Assembly (NCBI GenBank): GCA_949419965.1
Contig: CASPAC010000004.1
Span: forward strand, 15,574 to 79,573
Reading direction: 5' to 3'
Origin: Bacteroidales bacterium
GTDB lineage: Bacteria > Bacteroidota > Bacteroidia > Bacteroidales > Rikenellaceae
Length of the DNA stretch: 64,000 nt
Part shown: in pieces, positions 31,241 to 39,710 of the stretch
Layout: each line of letters begins with the position of its first letter
Position numbering within the stretch: the first letter of the stretch is position 1
Notes under the pieces: model-generated
Databases searched by the model: none
Told to the model about the DNA's origin: nothing
What the model saw: only the letters and a program-made list of their open reading frames with translations
Program-made: the position numbers and the translations under genes

Positions 31241-32628
31241 TGGAATTTTCGAAAGTCTATTTTCTGGGCATCGGCGGCATCGGCATGAGCGCTCTGGCCC
31301 GTTACTTCCTCCACGAGGGCAGGCAGGTGGCGGGCTACGACCGCACTCCCACCCGCCTGACGGCCGAACTCGAAGCCGAAGGCGCTGCGATCCATTATGA
31401 CGACGACATCCGGGCCGTTCCGGCGCCGTTTCTCGATCCGCGCGATACGATCGTGGTCTATACCCCTGCTGTGCCGCAGGAGCACAGCGAGTTGCGTTAT
31501 TTCCGCGAGCATGGCTTTACGATCGAGAAGCGTTCGCAGATGCTCGGCCATCTCTCGGAGGGCAAATATGTGATGGCCGTAGCCGGTACGCACGGCAAGA
31601 CGACCACTTCGACCCTCGTGGCGTGGCTCAATCGGAGGTTGACCGGCGGCGGTTCGGCTTTCTTGGGCGGCCTGTCCAAGAACTTCGGCGGCAACCTGGT
31701 GCTGGGCGCGGGCGCCCGACTGGCGGTCGAGGCCGACGAGTTCGACCGTTCGTTCCTGCGGTTGTTTCCCGATGTGGCGGTGGTCACGTCGGCCGATGCC
31801 GATCATCTGGACATCTATGGCACGCACGAGGCCGTCAAGGCAGCTTTCTCGCAGTTCGTGGGGCAGATCAAGAAAGGCGGCGCGCTGGTCATCAAGCAGG
31901 GGGTCGACATCGCGATCGACAATCCGGGCATCCGCGTCTACCGTTATGCTTACGACACGCCGTGCGATTTTTATGCTCGCAACATCCGGTTGCTGGAGGG
32001 CGGATATTATCGCTACGATCTGGCGCTGCCCGACGGTGTGGTCGAGGGATGCACGCTGGGCATTCCCGGGTGGGTCAACATCGAGAATGCCGTGGCGGCC
32101 GTGGCGGCCGTGTGGTGTGCGGCGCAGGCTGAAGGGACGGCTCTCGACACCGGGAAGCTGCGCGAGGCGCTGGCCTCCTATTCGGGCGTCAAACGGCGCT
32201 TCGAATTCTATGTCAACACCCCCAGGCAGGTCTACATGGACGACTATGCCCACCACCCGCGCGAACTCTGCGCGACGCTCACGTCGGTGCGCAAGATGTT
32301 CCCCGGGCGGCGGATCACGGCGCTCTTCCAGCCCCATCTGTATACGCGTACGCGCGACTTCTACGAGGGTTTTGCCGAGGCGCTGTCCCATGCCGACGAA
32401 GCGGTGCTGCTGCCGATCTACCCGGCGCGCGAGGAGCCGATTCCGGGCATAACTTCGGAACTTATCGCCGAGCGGGTAACCGTGCCGTGCCGGATCGTCG
32501 ACCGCGACAGACTGGCCGACGAAGTGGCGGCCATGGAGACCGACGTGGTGGTAAGCTTCGGTGCCGGCAACATCGACGCCTGCTGCGAAGCCCTCGCCGA
32601 GAAACTGAAACTCAAAAGCGGACGATGA
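31240..32628 (+). CDS. murC: UDP-N-acetylmuramate--L-alanine ligase MurC
   Basis: This protein of about 462 residues joins L-alanine to UDP-MurNAc with ATP, the first step of the peptide stem. It has the N-terminal nucleotide-binding GIGGIGMSALARY, the ATP loop AGTHGKTTTSTLV (about residue 114), a central ligase domain with ENAVAAVAAV, and the C-terminal DDYAHHPRE and FQPHLYTRTRDF motifs. I preferred ATG at 31240 to the GTG one codon earlier because it gives the common TGATG junction with murG. Confidence 0.97.
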   Translation: MEFSKVYFLGIGGIGMSALARYFLHEGRQVAGYDRTPTRLTAELEAEGAAIHYDDDIRAVPAPFLDPRDTIVVYTPAVPQEHSELRYFREHGFTIEKRSQMLGHLSEGKYVMAVAGTHGKTTTSTLVAWLNRRLTGGGSAFLGGLSKNFGGNLVLGAGARLAVEADEFDRSFLRLFPDVAVVTSADADHLDIYGTHEAVKAAFSQFVGQIKKGGALVIKQGVDIAIDNPGIRVYRYAYDTPCDFYARNIRLLEGGYYRYDLALPDGVVEGCTLGIPGWVNIENAVAAVAAVWCAAQAEGTALDTGKLREALASYSGVKRRFEFYVNTPRQVYMDDYAHHPRELCATLTSVRKMFPGRRITALFQPHLYTRTRDFYEGFAEALSHADEAVLLPIYPAREEPIPGITSELIAERVTVPCRIVDRDRLADEVAAMETDVVVSFGAGNIDACCEALAEKLKLKSGR

Positions 32629-32694
32629 TCCGGCGAGTCGGACGTTGGGCCGCTCCGCGCCGGCATCGTTGCGATGAATGGTTGTAGTAAGTAG

Positions 32695-33795
32695 TTGATT
32701 TTGGACAGGTATTTTCGATATGCGTGGTTGGCGCTCTTGTGGGCGGCCGTGGGCGGGTACCTGCTTGCGGCAGGCATCGCCGTACGCCGTGCCCGGGCCG
32801 TGCGTACGGTGTCGCACGTGGCGATCGAGGTCGTCGACAGCACGTCGCGGGGACACTTGGTCTCGACGATGCGCGTGCGCGAATGGATCGTCCGCAGCCG
32901 GATTCCTACGATCGGCACGGCAGTTGATACGGTCGACCTGACAGGAATCGAGGCGTTGATCGCCTGCAACGGGTTCGTGGAGGATGTTGCCGCCTACGTT
33001 ACCTATTCGGGCGAGTTGTGCGTCGAAATCAGCCAGCGCGAGCCGTTGTTGCGGCTGCTGACCGACGGGGTCAACAGTTACATTACGACTGAAGGGTATG
33101 TTTTCGTGGCGCCGCGGGCGTCGTCGTTGTACGTTCCGGTGGTCACGGGCAGTTACCGGCTGCCGATTCCTGCCGATTATGTGGGCGACATGCGTACGTA
33201 TATCGACGGCAAGATCGAGGAGATACAGCATCGGATCGTCGAGTTGGAGCGCGAAAAATACCCGTTCTACAAGCGTGAGCGCGAGAACGACCGCCGCATT
33301 GCCGAGCTGGCCCGGCGGCGGGTGCGGCGCGGCTGGTTCGAGAGCGCCCGCCGGTTCGAGCAGCGGGTGGCCGAGTTGCGTCAGGAGAAGGCGCTGCTGC
33401 GGCGCAGCTACCGTTACGAAGCCCGCATGGTGCAGCAGGAGATCGACCGTTTGAGCGCCGAGCAGGAACGCGAGCGCGAACGGCAAAAAAAATTGGAGAA
33501 AAGCTACGAAGATTTGATGAAACTCCTTACCTTTGTAGAAATTGTCGAGAAAGACCCTTTCTGGAGGTCGGAGGTGGTGCAGATCGTAGCCCGTTCGACC
33601 CCCGGCGGCGTCTTGGAGATCGACCTTGTGCCGCGCAGCGGCCGCCATACGATCCGTTTCGGCCGTCTGGAGCAGCCGGAGCGCAAACTCGACAAGTTGA
33701 TGCGTTTCTATCGGGGCGGACTCTCGCGTACCGGGTGGGACGAATACCGTACGATAGACATAAGATATAAGGATCAGGTGGTTTGCAGGAAATAA
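32695..33795 (+). CDS. ftsQ: FtsQ-like division protein with a long charged helical insertion
   Basis: Position between murC and ftsA, one N-terminal membrane helix (residues about 8-28) and a POTRA-like domain (about 38-100, ending in EISQREPLLRL) identify FtsQ, which links FtsL/FtsB to the division ring. Usual Bacteroidales forms are near 240-260 residues; this one has 366. The extra length is a block of about residues 173-280, very rich in Arg, Glu and Lys with heptad character, inserted in the C-terminal beta domain between LYVPVVTGSY and LLTFVEIVEKDPFW. The only available start is TTG at 32695 (or TTG at 32701), since a stop codon precedes it in frame and the next ATG is near residue 59. 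Confidence 0.85.
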   Translation: MILDRYFRYAWLALLWAAVGGYLLAAGIAVRRARAVRTVSHVAIEVVDSTSRGHLVSTMRVREWIVRSRIPTIGTAVDTVDLTGIEALIACNGFVEDVAAYVTYSGELCVEISQREPLLRLLTDGVNSYITTEGYVFVAPRASSLYVPVVTGSYRLPIPADYVGDMRTYIDGKIEEIQHRIVELEREKYPFYKRERENDRRIAELARRRVRRGWFESARRFEQRVAELRQEKALLRRSYRYEARMVQQEIDRLSAEQERERERQKKLEKSYEDLMKLLTFVEIVEKDPFWRSEVVQIVARSTPGGVLEIDLVPRSGRHTIRFGRLEQPERKLDKLMRFYRGGLSRTGWDEYRTIDIRYKDQVVCRK

Positions 33796-33806
33796 AAGAT
33801 TCAGTC

Positions 33807-35531
33807 GTGGAAAGAAAAAATTATACCGTTGCCGTCGATTTGGGTTCGTCGTCCGTCGTGGTGGCCGTCGGCGAGAAGCCTGCGGAGGGGCGGATGAACG
33901 TGCTGGCGCTCGTTTCGAAACCCGTCGAGGGCGTCAATGCCGGGCGGATAGACAACATCGAGCTGGTCAGCCGGGCCATCCGCGAGGCCGTTTCGGAGGT
34001 CGAGGAGCGGCTGGGCATCCGCATCACGGAGGCCTACGCCGGCATCTCGGGCGATTTCGTGCGCTGCGCCCGCCATACCGACCACGTGTATGTCTACGAT
34101 CCGCAGACGGGGGTCAACCAGAAGGATGTCGATGCGCTGTTCGACCGCATGCGCAACGTGCAGGCTCCCGACGACGAGACCATCATGGAGCGCATCCCGC
34201 AGAACTATATGGTCGACGACAGCCAGGAGGTCAAGAATCCCGTAGGGTCGTTCGGCAAGAAACTTTCTTCGACGTTCAATTTCATCCTTTGCCACAAAAC
34301 CCCCATTCAGCGGCTTGATATGGCCTTGAAGAGGTTGAGTATCAAAATGTTGGGTGTCGTGTCCGATGCGTTGGCCACCCCCGAGGCCGTGTTGCTTCCC
34401 GAGGAGAAAGAGGAGGGTGTGGCCGTAGTCGACATCGGCGACGGCGTGACGGACGTCACGGTTTATTATCGCAACGTGGTGCGTTACACCGTCTCCATCC
34501 CCATGGGCGCTTCGGCCATCAACCGCGACATCCGCACCATGGGTGTGCCCGAGAAGCACGTCGAGAGTCTCAAGCGCAAGTACGGTTCGGCGGTGGCCGA
34601 TCTGGCGCCCGAGGACAAGTTGATCCGTGTCAACGGTCGGACGACGCGCGAGGCCAAGGATATTCTGTTGCGCAACCTCGCTACGGTAATCGAAGCGCGT
34701 GCTACGGATATCGCCGAGTTCGTGCAGCAGGAGATCAGGGATTCGGGATATGCTTCGAAACTCGCTTACGGCATCGTGTTGACCGGCGGGTCGGCGCAGT
34801 TGAAAGATATCGACGAATTGTTCCGCCGCGTGACCGAGATGGACGTGCGCATCGCGTTGCCCGATGCTGCCATTGACGAGGCATCCCGGGAGCGGGTCGC
34901 CAGTCCGGCGTTCTCTACGGCCGTGGGTATTTTGCTCAAGGGTGCGCGGCAGGGCGCATGCGCAGTGGTCGAGCATGTCTCGACGCCGACGCCTGCTCCG
35001 GCTTCGGATTCCGCTGCTGCACCTTCCGCTTCCCAGCCGGCTGTGCAGAGTTCCGCTCCGGCTTCCATCCCGCCCCGACAGACTCCGGCAGAGCGTCCGA
35101 CGACGCTCCCGCGTCAGTCTGCGGAGCAGCCGCGCGGGTTCGCTCCGTCGCCGGCGCAGCCGACACAGCCTGAAGCCCGTTCTGCGGTGCATTCCGGACC
35201 CGCACCCCAGCCTGCCGCCCAGCCTCTCGCCCGGCCGGCGGCTCGCCCCGCAGCGCGTCCTGCGGCTCAGCCTTTCCGGCAGACGCCGCCGCGTATGGCC
35301 CAGCAGCCGGTGCCTCCCGCACCTGCGGCCCGGCCGATGGTCGCGCCCGGATTGCCGCCCGAACCCGATCCGATGCCTTATATCGAGGCCGAACCGCTCG
35401 CGGCGCCCGATTTTTCTGACGATTTCGCACCTGCCGACCCGAAGCGCAAGCGCGACTGGGGGTCGATTTTCCAGAAGGCGTTCGACAAGGTAAACAAGAG
35501 TTTTACGGCTGCCGAAGACGAAGAAATATAG
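33807..35531 (+). CDS. ftsA: Cell division protein FtsA with a proline-rich C-terminal tail
   Basis: FtsA is an actin-like ATPase that ties FtsZ filaments to the membrane. The phosphate-1 motif AVDLGSSSVVVAV is near residue 7, phosphate-2 VVDIGDGVTDVTVYY near 207 and the adenosine motif VLTGGSAQLKDIDEL near 326. The GTG at 33807 was chosen, 11 bases after the ftsQ stop; a TTG at 33783 would overlap ftsQ. The protein is 574 residues, against about 420-480 in most relatives. The extra is a Pro/Ala/Gln-rich stretch (about 386-530), followed by a C-terminal amphipathic helix (RDWGSIFQKAFDKVNKSF) that would bind the membrane. Confidence 0.93.
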   Translation: MERKNYTVAVDLGSSSVVVAVGEKPAEGRMNVLALVSKPVEGVNAGRIDNIELVSRAIREAVSEVEERLGIRITEAYAGISGDFVRCARHTDHVYVYDPQTGVNQKDVDALFDRMRNVQAPDDETIMERIPQNYMVDDSQEVKNPVGSFGKKLSSTFNFILCHKTPIQRLDMALKRLSIKMLGVVSDALATPEAVLLPEEKEEGVAVVDIGDGVTDVTVYYRNVVRYTVSIPMGASAINRDIRTMGVPEKHVESLKRKYGSAVADLAPEDKLIRVNGRTTREAKDILLRNLATVIEARATDIAEFVQQEIRDSGYASKLAYGIVLTGGSAQLKDIDELFRRVTEMDVRIALPDAAIDEASRERVASPAFSTAVGILLKGARQGACAVVEHVSTPTPAPASDSAAAPSASQPAVQSSAPASIPPRQTPAERPTTLPRQSAEQPRGFAPSPAQPTQPEARSAVHSGPAPQPAAQPLARPAARPAARPAAQPFRQTPPRMAQQPVPPAPAARPMVAPGLPPEPDPMPYIEAEPLAAPDFSDDFAPADPKRKRDWGSIFQKAFDKVNKSFTAAEDEEI

Positions 35532-35596
35532 AATGGCGGGTGGCATGAATGAGCTGACCGCGAATTAATTTTCTTTTTACCTGCTTTTAACGACTT

Positions 35597-36910
35597 ATGA
35601 CAGACGAATTGATGTCGGAGATCAAAGCGCCCCGTGCAAATAACTCGATCATCACGGTAGTGGGGGTCGGCGGTGCCGGCGGCAATGCTGTGAACCACAT
35701 GTGGAGCCTCGGCATCTGCGGTGTGTCGTTCATGGTTTGCAATACCGACCAGCAGGCGCTGGACAAAAGTCCCGTAGAGACCAAGATCCGGCTGGGCAGC
35801 GAGGGATTGGGCGCCGGCAACGACCCCGAGAACGGGCGCCGTGCCGCCGTGGAGACCTTGCCCGAAATCCGGCAGCACTTCGAAGCGGCGGGTACGCGCA
35901 TGATCTTCATCACGGCAGGTATGGGCGGCGGCACCGGTACGGGCGCTTCGCCCGTGATCGCCAAGCTGGCCAAGGAGATGGGGCTGCTGACCGTGGCCAT
36001 CGTCACTTCGCCGTTGGCCGTCGAGGGGAAGATCCGTTACGAGCAGGCGTTCCGCGGTATCGAGGAACTGCGGCAGAATGTCGATTCGCTGCTGATCATC
36101 AACAACGAAAACATCCTCGAAATCTACGGACGGCTCTCGCTCAAGCAGGCTTTCGGCAAGGCCGACGATATCCTGGCTTCGGCCGCCAAAGGCATCGCCG
36201 AAATCATTACCGTGGAGAGCGACTTGGTAAACGTCGACTTCGCCGATGTCTCGAAAGTCATGCGTTGCAGCGGCCGCGCCCACATGGCCGTGGCTACGGC
36301 CGAGGGCGACAGCAGGGCCGAGGCTGTGGCCGAGGCGTCGCTGCGGTCGCCGTTGCTGGATCACAACTTGATCTCGGGGGCCAAGAATATCTTGTTGAAT
36401 ATTTCTGTTGCCAATGCCGACGAACTGATGTACGAAGAGGTCGTGCGGATTCTGGAGTATATCCAGGCGCATGCCAGCGTGCAGGACGACGAGGGCGCCG
36501 TGCACAATGCCAACATCATCTGGGGTACGAGCGAAAAGCCCCAGTTGGGCAACGCCATCGAGTTGGTGGTGGTCGCCACGGGCTTCCAGAGCGAGGAGGT
36601 CAAGGAGGTGATGAAGCAGATCGCACCGGCCGTGATGCCGGCCAAGGAGGGCCAGACCGAATCGGTGCTGGAGCCGATCAAGCCGCTGGCGGCGAAGTCC
36701 GTGCCGCGGCCCGGCGAGCAGGTGGTGCTGGGCGCCAAGTCGACGCGCTACAACAACATCGACGCGCTGTTGTCCAAGCCGGCTTATCAGTCGCGCAATT
36801 CGAAGTTCATCGTCCAGATGTCGGGCGGCCGCAAGGAGGTGCTGCGCAACGATTCGGCCGCGACGCAGACCCCGGAGGAGAAGCCCGACGGCGGGTCGCT
36901 TTTCGATTAA
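35597..36910 (+). CDS. ftsZ: Cell division GTPase FtsZ
   Basis: The 437-residue tubulin-like GTPase builds the division ring. GGAGGNAVNHM (about residue 23), the tubulin signature GMGGGTGTGASPVIA (about 109) and the synergy-loop residues NVDFADV are all present. A 100-residue C-terminal part follows the core, with a conserved-looking peptide NIDALLSKPAYQSRN and an acidic end SLFD. The gap to ftsA is 65 bases, without a clear promoter, so it is likely part of the same transcript. Confidence 0.97.
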   Translation: MTDELMSEIKAPRANNSIITVVGVGGAGGNAVNHMWSLGICGVSFMVCNTDQQALDKSPVETKIRLGSEGLGAGNDPENGRRAAVETLPEIRQHFEAAGTRMIFITAGMGGGTGTGASPVIAKLAKEMGLLTVAIVTSPLAVEGKIRYEQAFRGIEELRQNVDSLLIINNENILEIYGRLSLKQAFGKADDILASAAKGIAEIITVESDLVNVDFADVSKVMRCSGRAHMAVATAEGDSRAEAVAEASLRSPLLDHNLISGAKNILLNISVANADELMYEEVVRILEYIQAHASVQDDEGAVHNANIIWGTSEKPQLGNAIELVVVATGFQSEEVKEVMKQIAPAVMPAKEGQTESVLEPIKPLAAKSVPRPGEQVVLGAKSTRYNNIDALLSKPAYQSRNSKFIVQMSGGRKEVLRNDSAATQTPEEKPDGGSLFD

Positions 36911-36926
36911 CCAACCGCACCCGAAC

Positions 36927-38204
36927 TTGGAACACGCTCCCTGGATCATATTCAACGGGTTCTCGACCCATATCGTCATACGTTGCGTCGCAACGTTGCT
37001 TCTGTTGTGCGTTTCGGCGCTCGTGTCGGGTGCCGAGACTTCGTTTTTCTCGCTTTCGCACAACGACGTGCAGCGATTCAAGCAGCGGACGAGCGCTTCG
37101 GCCGCCGCTGTCTTGAAATTGTTGGGCGATGTTGATTTTTTGTTGGCCACGATTCTGGTCATCAATAATCTGGTCAACATCTGCATTACCATATTCATGG
37201 CCGGCATCGTCGATGCCCTTTTCACGTTCACGCACCTGGAGTTCCTTTTCAAGACGGTCGTTGTTACGTTCTTCCTGCTGCTCTTCGGCGAAGTGTTGCC
37301 TAAGGTGTTGGCGCAGACTACGCCGGTAAAGTTCGCCCAGTTCGTGGCTCAGCCGTTGGCGGTGCTGCGGTGGGTGTTCTATCCGCTTTCCTACATCCTG
37401 GTGCATACGAGCAGCCGCATCAGCGAGAAAGCCTCGCACAAGAGCGAAATTTCGCTCGACGATCTGGCCGATGCCGTCGACATGACCCATACGGGCAACC
37501 CGGAGGAGCATGTGATGTTGTCGGGGATCGTGAATTTCGTCAACACCGAGGTGCAGGAGATCATGAAGCCCCGCGTGGACATCACAGCCGTCGAGTTGAC
37601 CGACGATTACGAGAAAGTCAAGCGGACGATCATCGCGTCGGGATTTTCGCGCATTCCGGTCTTCGAGGAGGATATCGACAACATCCGGGGTACGCTTTAT
37701 GTCAAGGATTTGTTGCCCTACATCAACAACGGCAACGAGTTCGGATGGCAGCAGTTGATCCGCAAGCCCTATTTCGTGCCGGAGCATAAGAAGATCAATG
37801 ACTTGTTGGGCGACTTCCAGTCGAACAAGGTGCACATGGCTATCGTGGTCGACGAATACGGTTCGACGTTGGGTCTGGTGTCGCTGGAGGACATCATCGA
37901 GGAGATCGTCGGCGAAATTTCCGACGAAAGCGACAACGACGAGAGTTTCTATACGCGTCTGGGGCCTAAAAGCTATCTTTTCGAGGGCAAGACCCATATC
38001 GGCGATTTCGAACGCATCCTGGCGCTCGACGAGGAGACTTTCTCCGACGTGCGGGGCGAGGCCGAGACCCTGGCCGGCCTGATGCTCGAACTCAAGCGCG
38101 ATTTCCCGCGCAAGGGCGATGTCTTCACGTCGCACGACATCCGTTTCACGATCAAGGAAACGGATGCGCACCGGATCGATAAGATACGCGTAGACATAAA
38201 GTAA
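36927..38204 (+). CDS. gldE: GldE-like CNNM/CBS transporter-family protein
   Basis: The 425-residue protein has an N-terminal DUF21 (CNNM) membrane domain with SALVSGAETSFFSLS and FGEVLPKVLAQ, then a CBS pair (MKPRVDITAVELTDDYEKV, HMAIVVDEYGSTLGLVSLEDIIEEIVGEI) and a C-terminal CorC/HlyC domain with EAETLAGLML. CorC-like proteins are linked to Mg2+ and Co2+ export; the Bacteroidota copy is called GldE because of its association with gliding in other species, although gliding is not expected here. The start is TTG at 36927, 16 bases after ftsZ; the next ATG is far inside the domain. Confidence 0.87.
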   Translation: MEHAPWIIFNGFSTHIVIRCVATLLLLCVSALVSGAETSFFSLSHNDVQRFKQRTSASAAAVLKLLGDVDFLLATILVINNLVNICITIFMAGIVDALFTFTHLEFLFKTVVVTFFLLLFGEVLPKVLAQTTPVKFAQFVAQPLAVLRWVFYPLSYILVHTSSRISEKASHKSEISLDDLADAVDMTHTGNPEEHVMLSGIVNFVNTEVQEIMKPRVDITAVELTDDYEKVKRTIIASGFSRIPVFEEDIDNIRGTLYVKDLLPYINNGNEFGWQQLIRKPYFVPEHKKINDLLGDFQSNKVHMAIVVDEYGSTLGLVSLEDIIEEIVGEISDESDNDESFYTRLGPKSYLFEGKTHIGDFERILALDEETFSDVRGEAETLAGLMLELKRDFPRKGDVFTSHDIRFTIKETDAHRIDKIRVDIK

Positions 38205-38272
38205 CGAACGATTAAGCCTCGTCGTTCGGATTCAAGATTCCGGCTCTTACTGCGCATCAAAGTATATAAGTT

Positions 38273-38962
38273 GTGTTCCGCCTTATCGTTTCCCAGCCTC
38301 TTTCCGAGACCGAAATCGCGCTTCGGACTACGCCCGAGGAGCAGGCGCATGCCCGGACGTTCGGTTGTGTGCGCCGGCGTAGCGAATGGCTTTCGTGGCG
38401 GGCGATCGTGCGGCGCGAATTGTCCCGCGAATGGGTCTGCGACCCGGCCGGAATCCGGATCGGTTACGATGCGGCGGGTGCTCCGAGGGTCGAAATCCTG
38501 GAACTCCGAAAATCGGTTCCCGGATCGTCGGAGTCCGGAATTCCGGGTTCGGGAGAGCAGGAAGCCGGGATGGCGGTTTCCGGAATTTCGGGTTTCATAG
38601 GTTGTGCTGTGCATGTCGCTGTGTCGCATTGCGAGGGCAGTATCGCTGTGGCTTTTGCCGACACGCCTTGCGCCGTCGATGTCGAATCGGCAGCCCGCGA
38701 TTTCGGGCGGGTCGTTTCCCGTTATATGACCGTTGAGGAGCAGACTTTGTCGGACGTGCCGTGGTGGCCCGCCGTCGTGTGGTGTGCCAAGGAGACTCTT
38801 TACAAGTTCGCCGGGCGCTGCGAGTTGGATCTATTGCGCGATTTGCGGATCGAGGAGGTCGATTTCCATACCGCTGCGCTCGTCGGTAGGATTTGCGGCG
38901 GCGAGGCGTTGCGGCTGCATTTTTTGCAGCTTGGAGGCCGTATCATCGTCTTTTTGTCTTGA
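38273..38962 (+). CDS. 4'-phosphopantetheinyl transferase superfamily protein
   Basis: The 229-residue protein would move the phosphopantetheine arm from coenzyme A to a carrier protein serine. The metal-binding motif AVDVES (about residue 137) and the catalytic WCAKETLYK (about 174) are in place. The start is GTG at 38273; no ATG is in frame near it. Between about residues 75 and 110 there is a Gly/Ser/Pro-rich insertion coded by TCCGGAATTCCGG-like repeats, unlike other members. The pentapeptide gene starts three bases after the stop. Confidence 0.82.
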   Translation: MFRLIVSQPLSETEIALRTTPEEQAHARTFGCVRRRSEWLSWRAIVRRELSREWVCDPAGIRIGYDAAGAPRVEILELRKSVPGSSESGIPGSGEQEAGMAVSGISGFIGCAVHVAVSHCEGSIAVAFADTPCAVDVESAARDFGRVVSRYMTVEEQTLSDVPWWPAVVWCAKETLYKFAGRCELDLLRDLRIEEVDFHTAALVGRICGGEALRLHFLQLGGRIIVFLS

Positions 38963-38964
38963 TT

Positions 38965-39609
38965 ATGGAAATTGCGCCGCCCCGTTTGCCGGAAGATTCT
39001 GCATTTGTTGCCGATGTTGCGTTGCTTGTCGATGCCGAGGAGGTCGTCGATGCGGTGTTCCGCGGTGTTGCTTTGGCCGGACTGGTTCGCGAACACCTTT
39101 CCGTCGAGCGGTGCATCTTTTCCGGATGTCGTTTCTCGGGGGCCGTGTTGGCGCAGGCCCGGTTTTCCGATGTCTTGTTCCGCAACTGCGACTTCTCCAA
39201 CGCCGATTTGCGCGGCAGTGCGTTCCAGCGCGTGCAGTTCGTCGATTGCAAGTTTACCGGCGCCGAATTCGCCGAGACGGTTTTCGGTTCGGCCGTCTTG
39301 GCGCGTTGTCGGGGCGAGTTCGTCGGGTTCGCCGCTGCGAGGTTCCGCCGGGTAAGGTGCGAGGAGTGTATCTTGCGCAGTGCCGTGTTGAGCGAGTGCC
39401 GTTTCGAGCAGACCGCATTTTCCGCTTGCGATCTCTCGACGGCCGAGTTCTTCGGCACCCGTTTGCAGGGGATCTCGCTGGCCGACTGCGACATCCGCGG
39501 CATCCGCCTGCGCGATTGTGCGTCGTTCGAACTTCGGGGCGCTCGGATTTCTCCGGCGCAGGCGCTCGATCTGGTCAAACTTCTCGGTGTGGAATTCGAG
39601 GACGTATGA
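38965..39609 (+). CDS. Pentapeptide-repeat protein of Qnr-like size
   Basis: The 214-residue protein is built of five-residue turns with a central Leu or Phe, such as CRFSG, ARFSD, CDFSN, ADLRG, CKFTG, CDLST, CDIRG. These fold as a right-handed square helix. Length and layout (a break near residue 120-130, then a second run of repeats, then an extension ending in LLGVEFED) resemble Qnr and McbG, which mimic DNA and protect gyrase. This is only a size and repeat match; many pentapeptide proteins have other roles. It follows the PPTase gene with two bases between them. Confidence 0.8.
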   Translation: MEIAPPRLPEDSAFVADVALLVDAEEVVDAVFRGVALAGLVREHLSVERCIFSGCRFSGAVLAQARFSDVLFRNCDFSNADLRGSAFQRVQFVDCKFTGAEFAETVFGSAVLARCRGEFVGFAAARFRRVRCEECILRSAVLSECRFEQTAFSACDLSTAEFFGTRLQGISLADCDIRGIRLRDCASFELRGARISPAQALDLVKLLGVEFEDV

Positions 39610-39630
39610 AAAAGTTTTGATGAAACATGA

Positions 39631-39666
39631 AAACGCCGGAATCCGTTCGTGTGGATTCCGGCGTTT
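39631..39666. terminator. Perfect 14-base-pair hairpin between convergent genes
   Basis: AAACGCCGGAATCC and its exact complement enclose the loop GTTCGTGT. The A-rich left arm and T-rich right arm allow termination from both the pentapeptide gene and the C1 peptidase gene. Confidence 0.85.
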
Positions 39667-39710
39667 GTTCAAAGCGCGGTGTTCTCCGGGAACTCCTTTC
39701 GCTCACGGTT

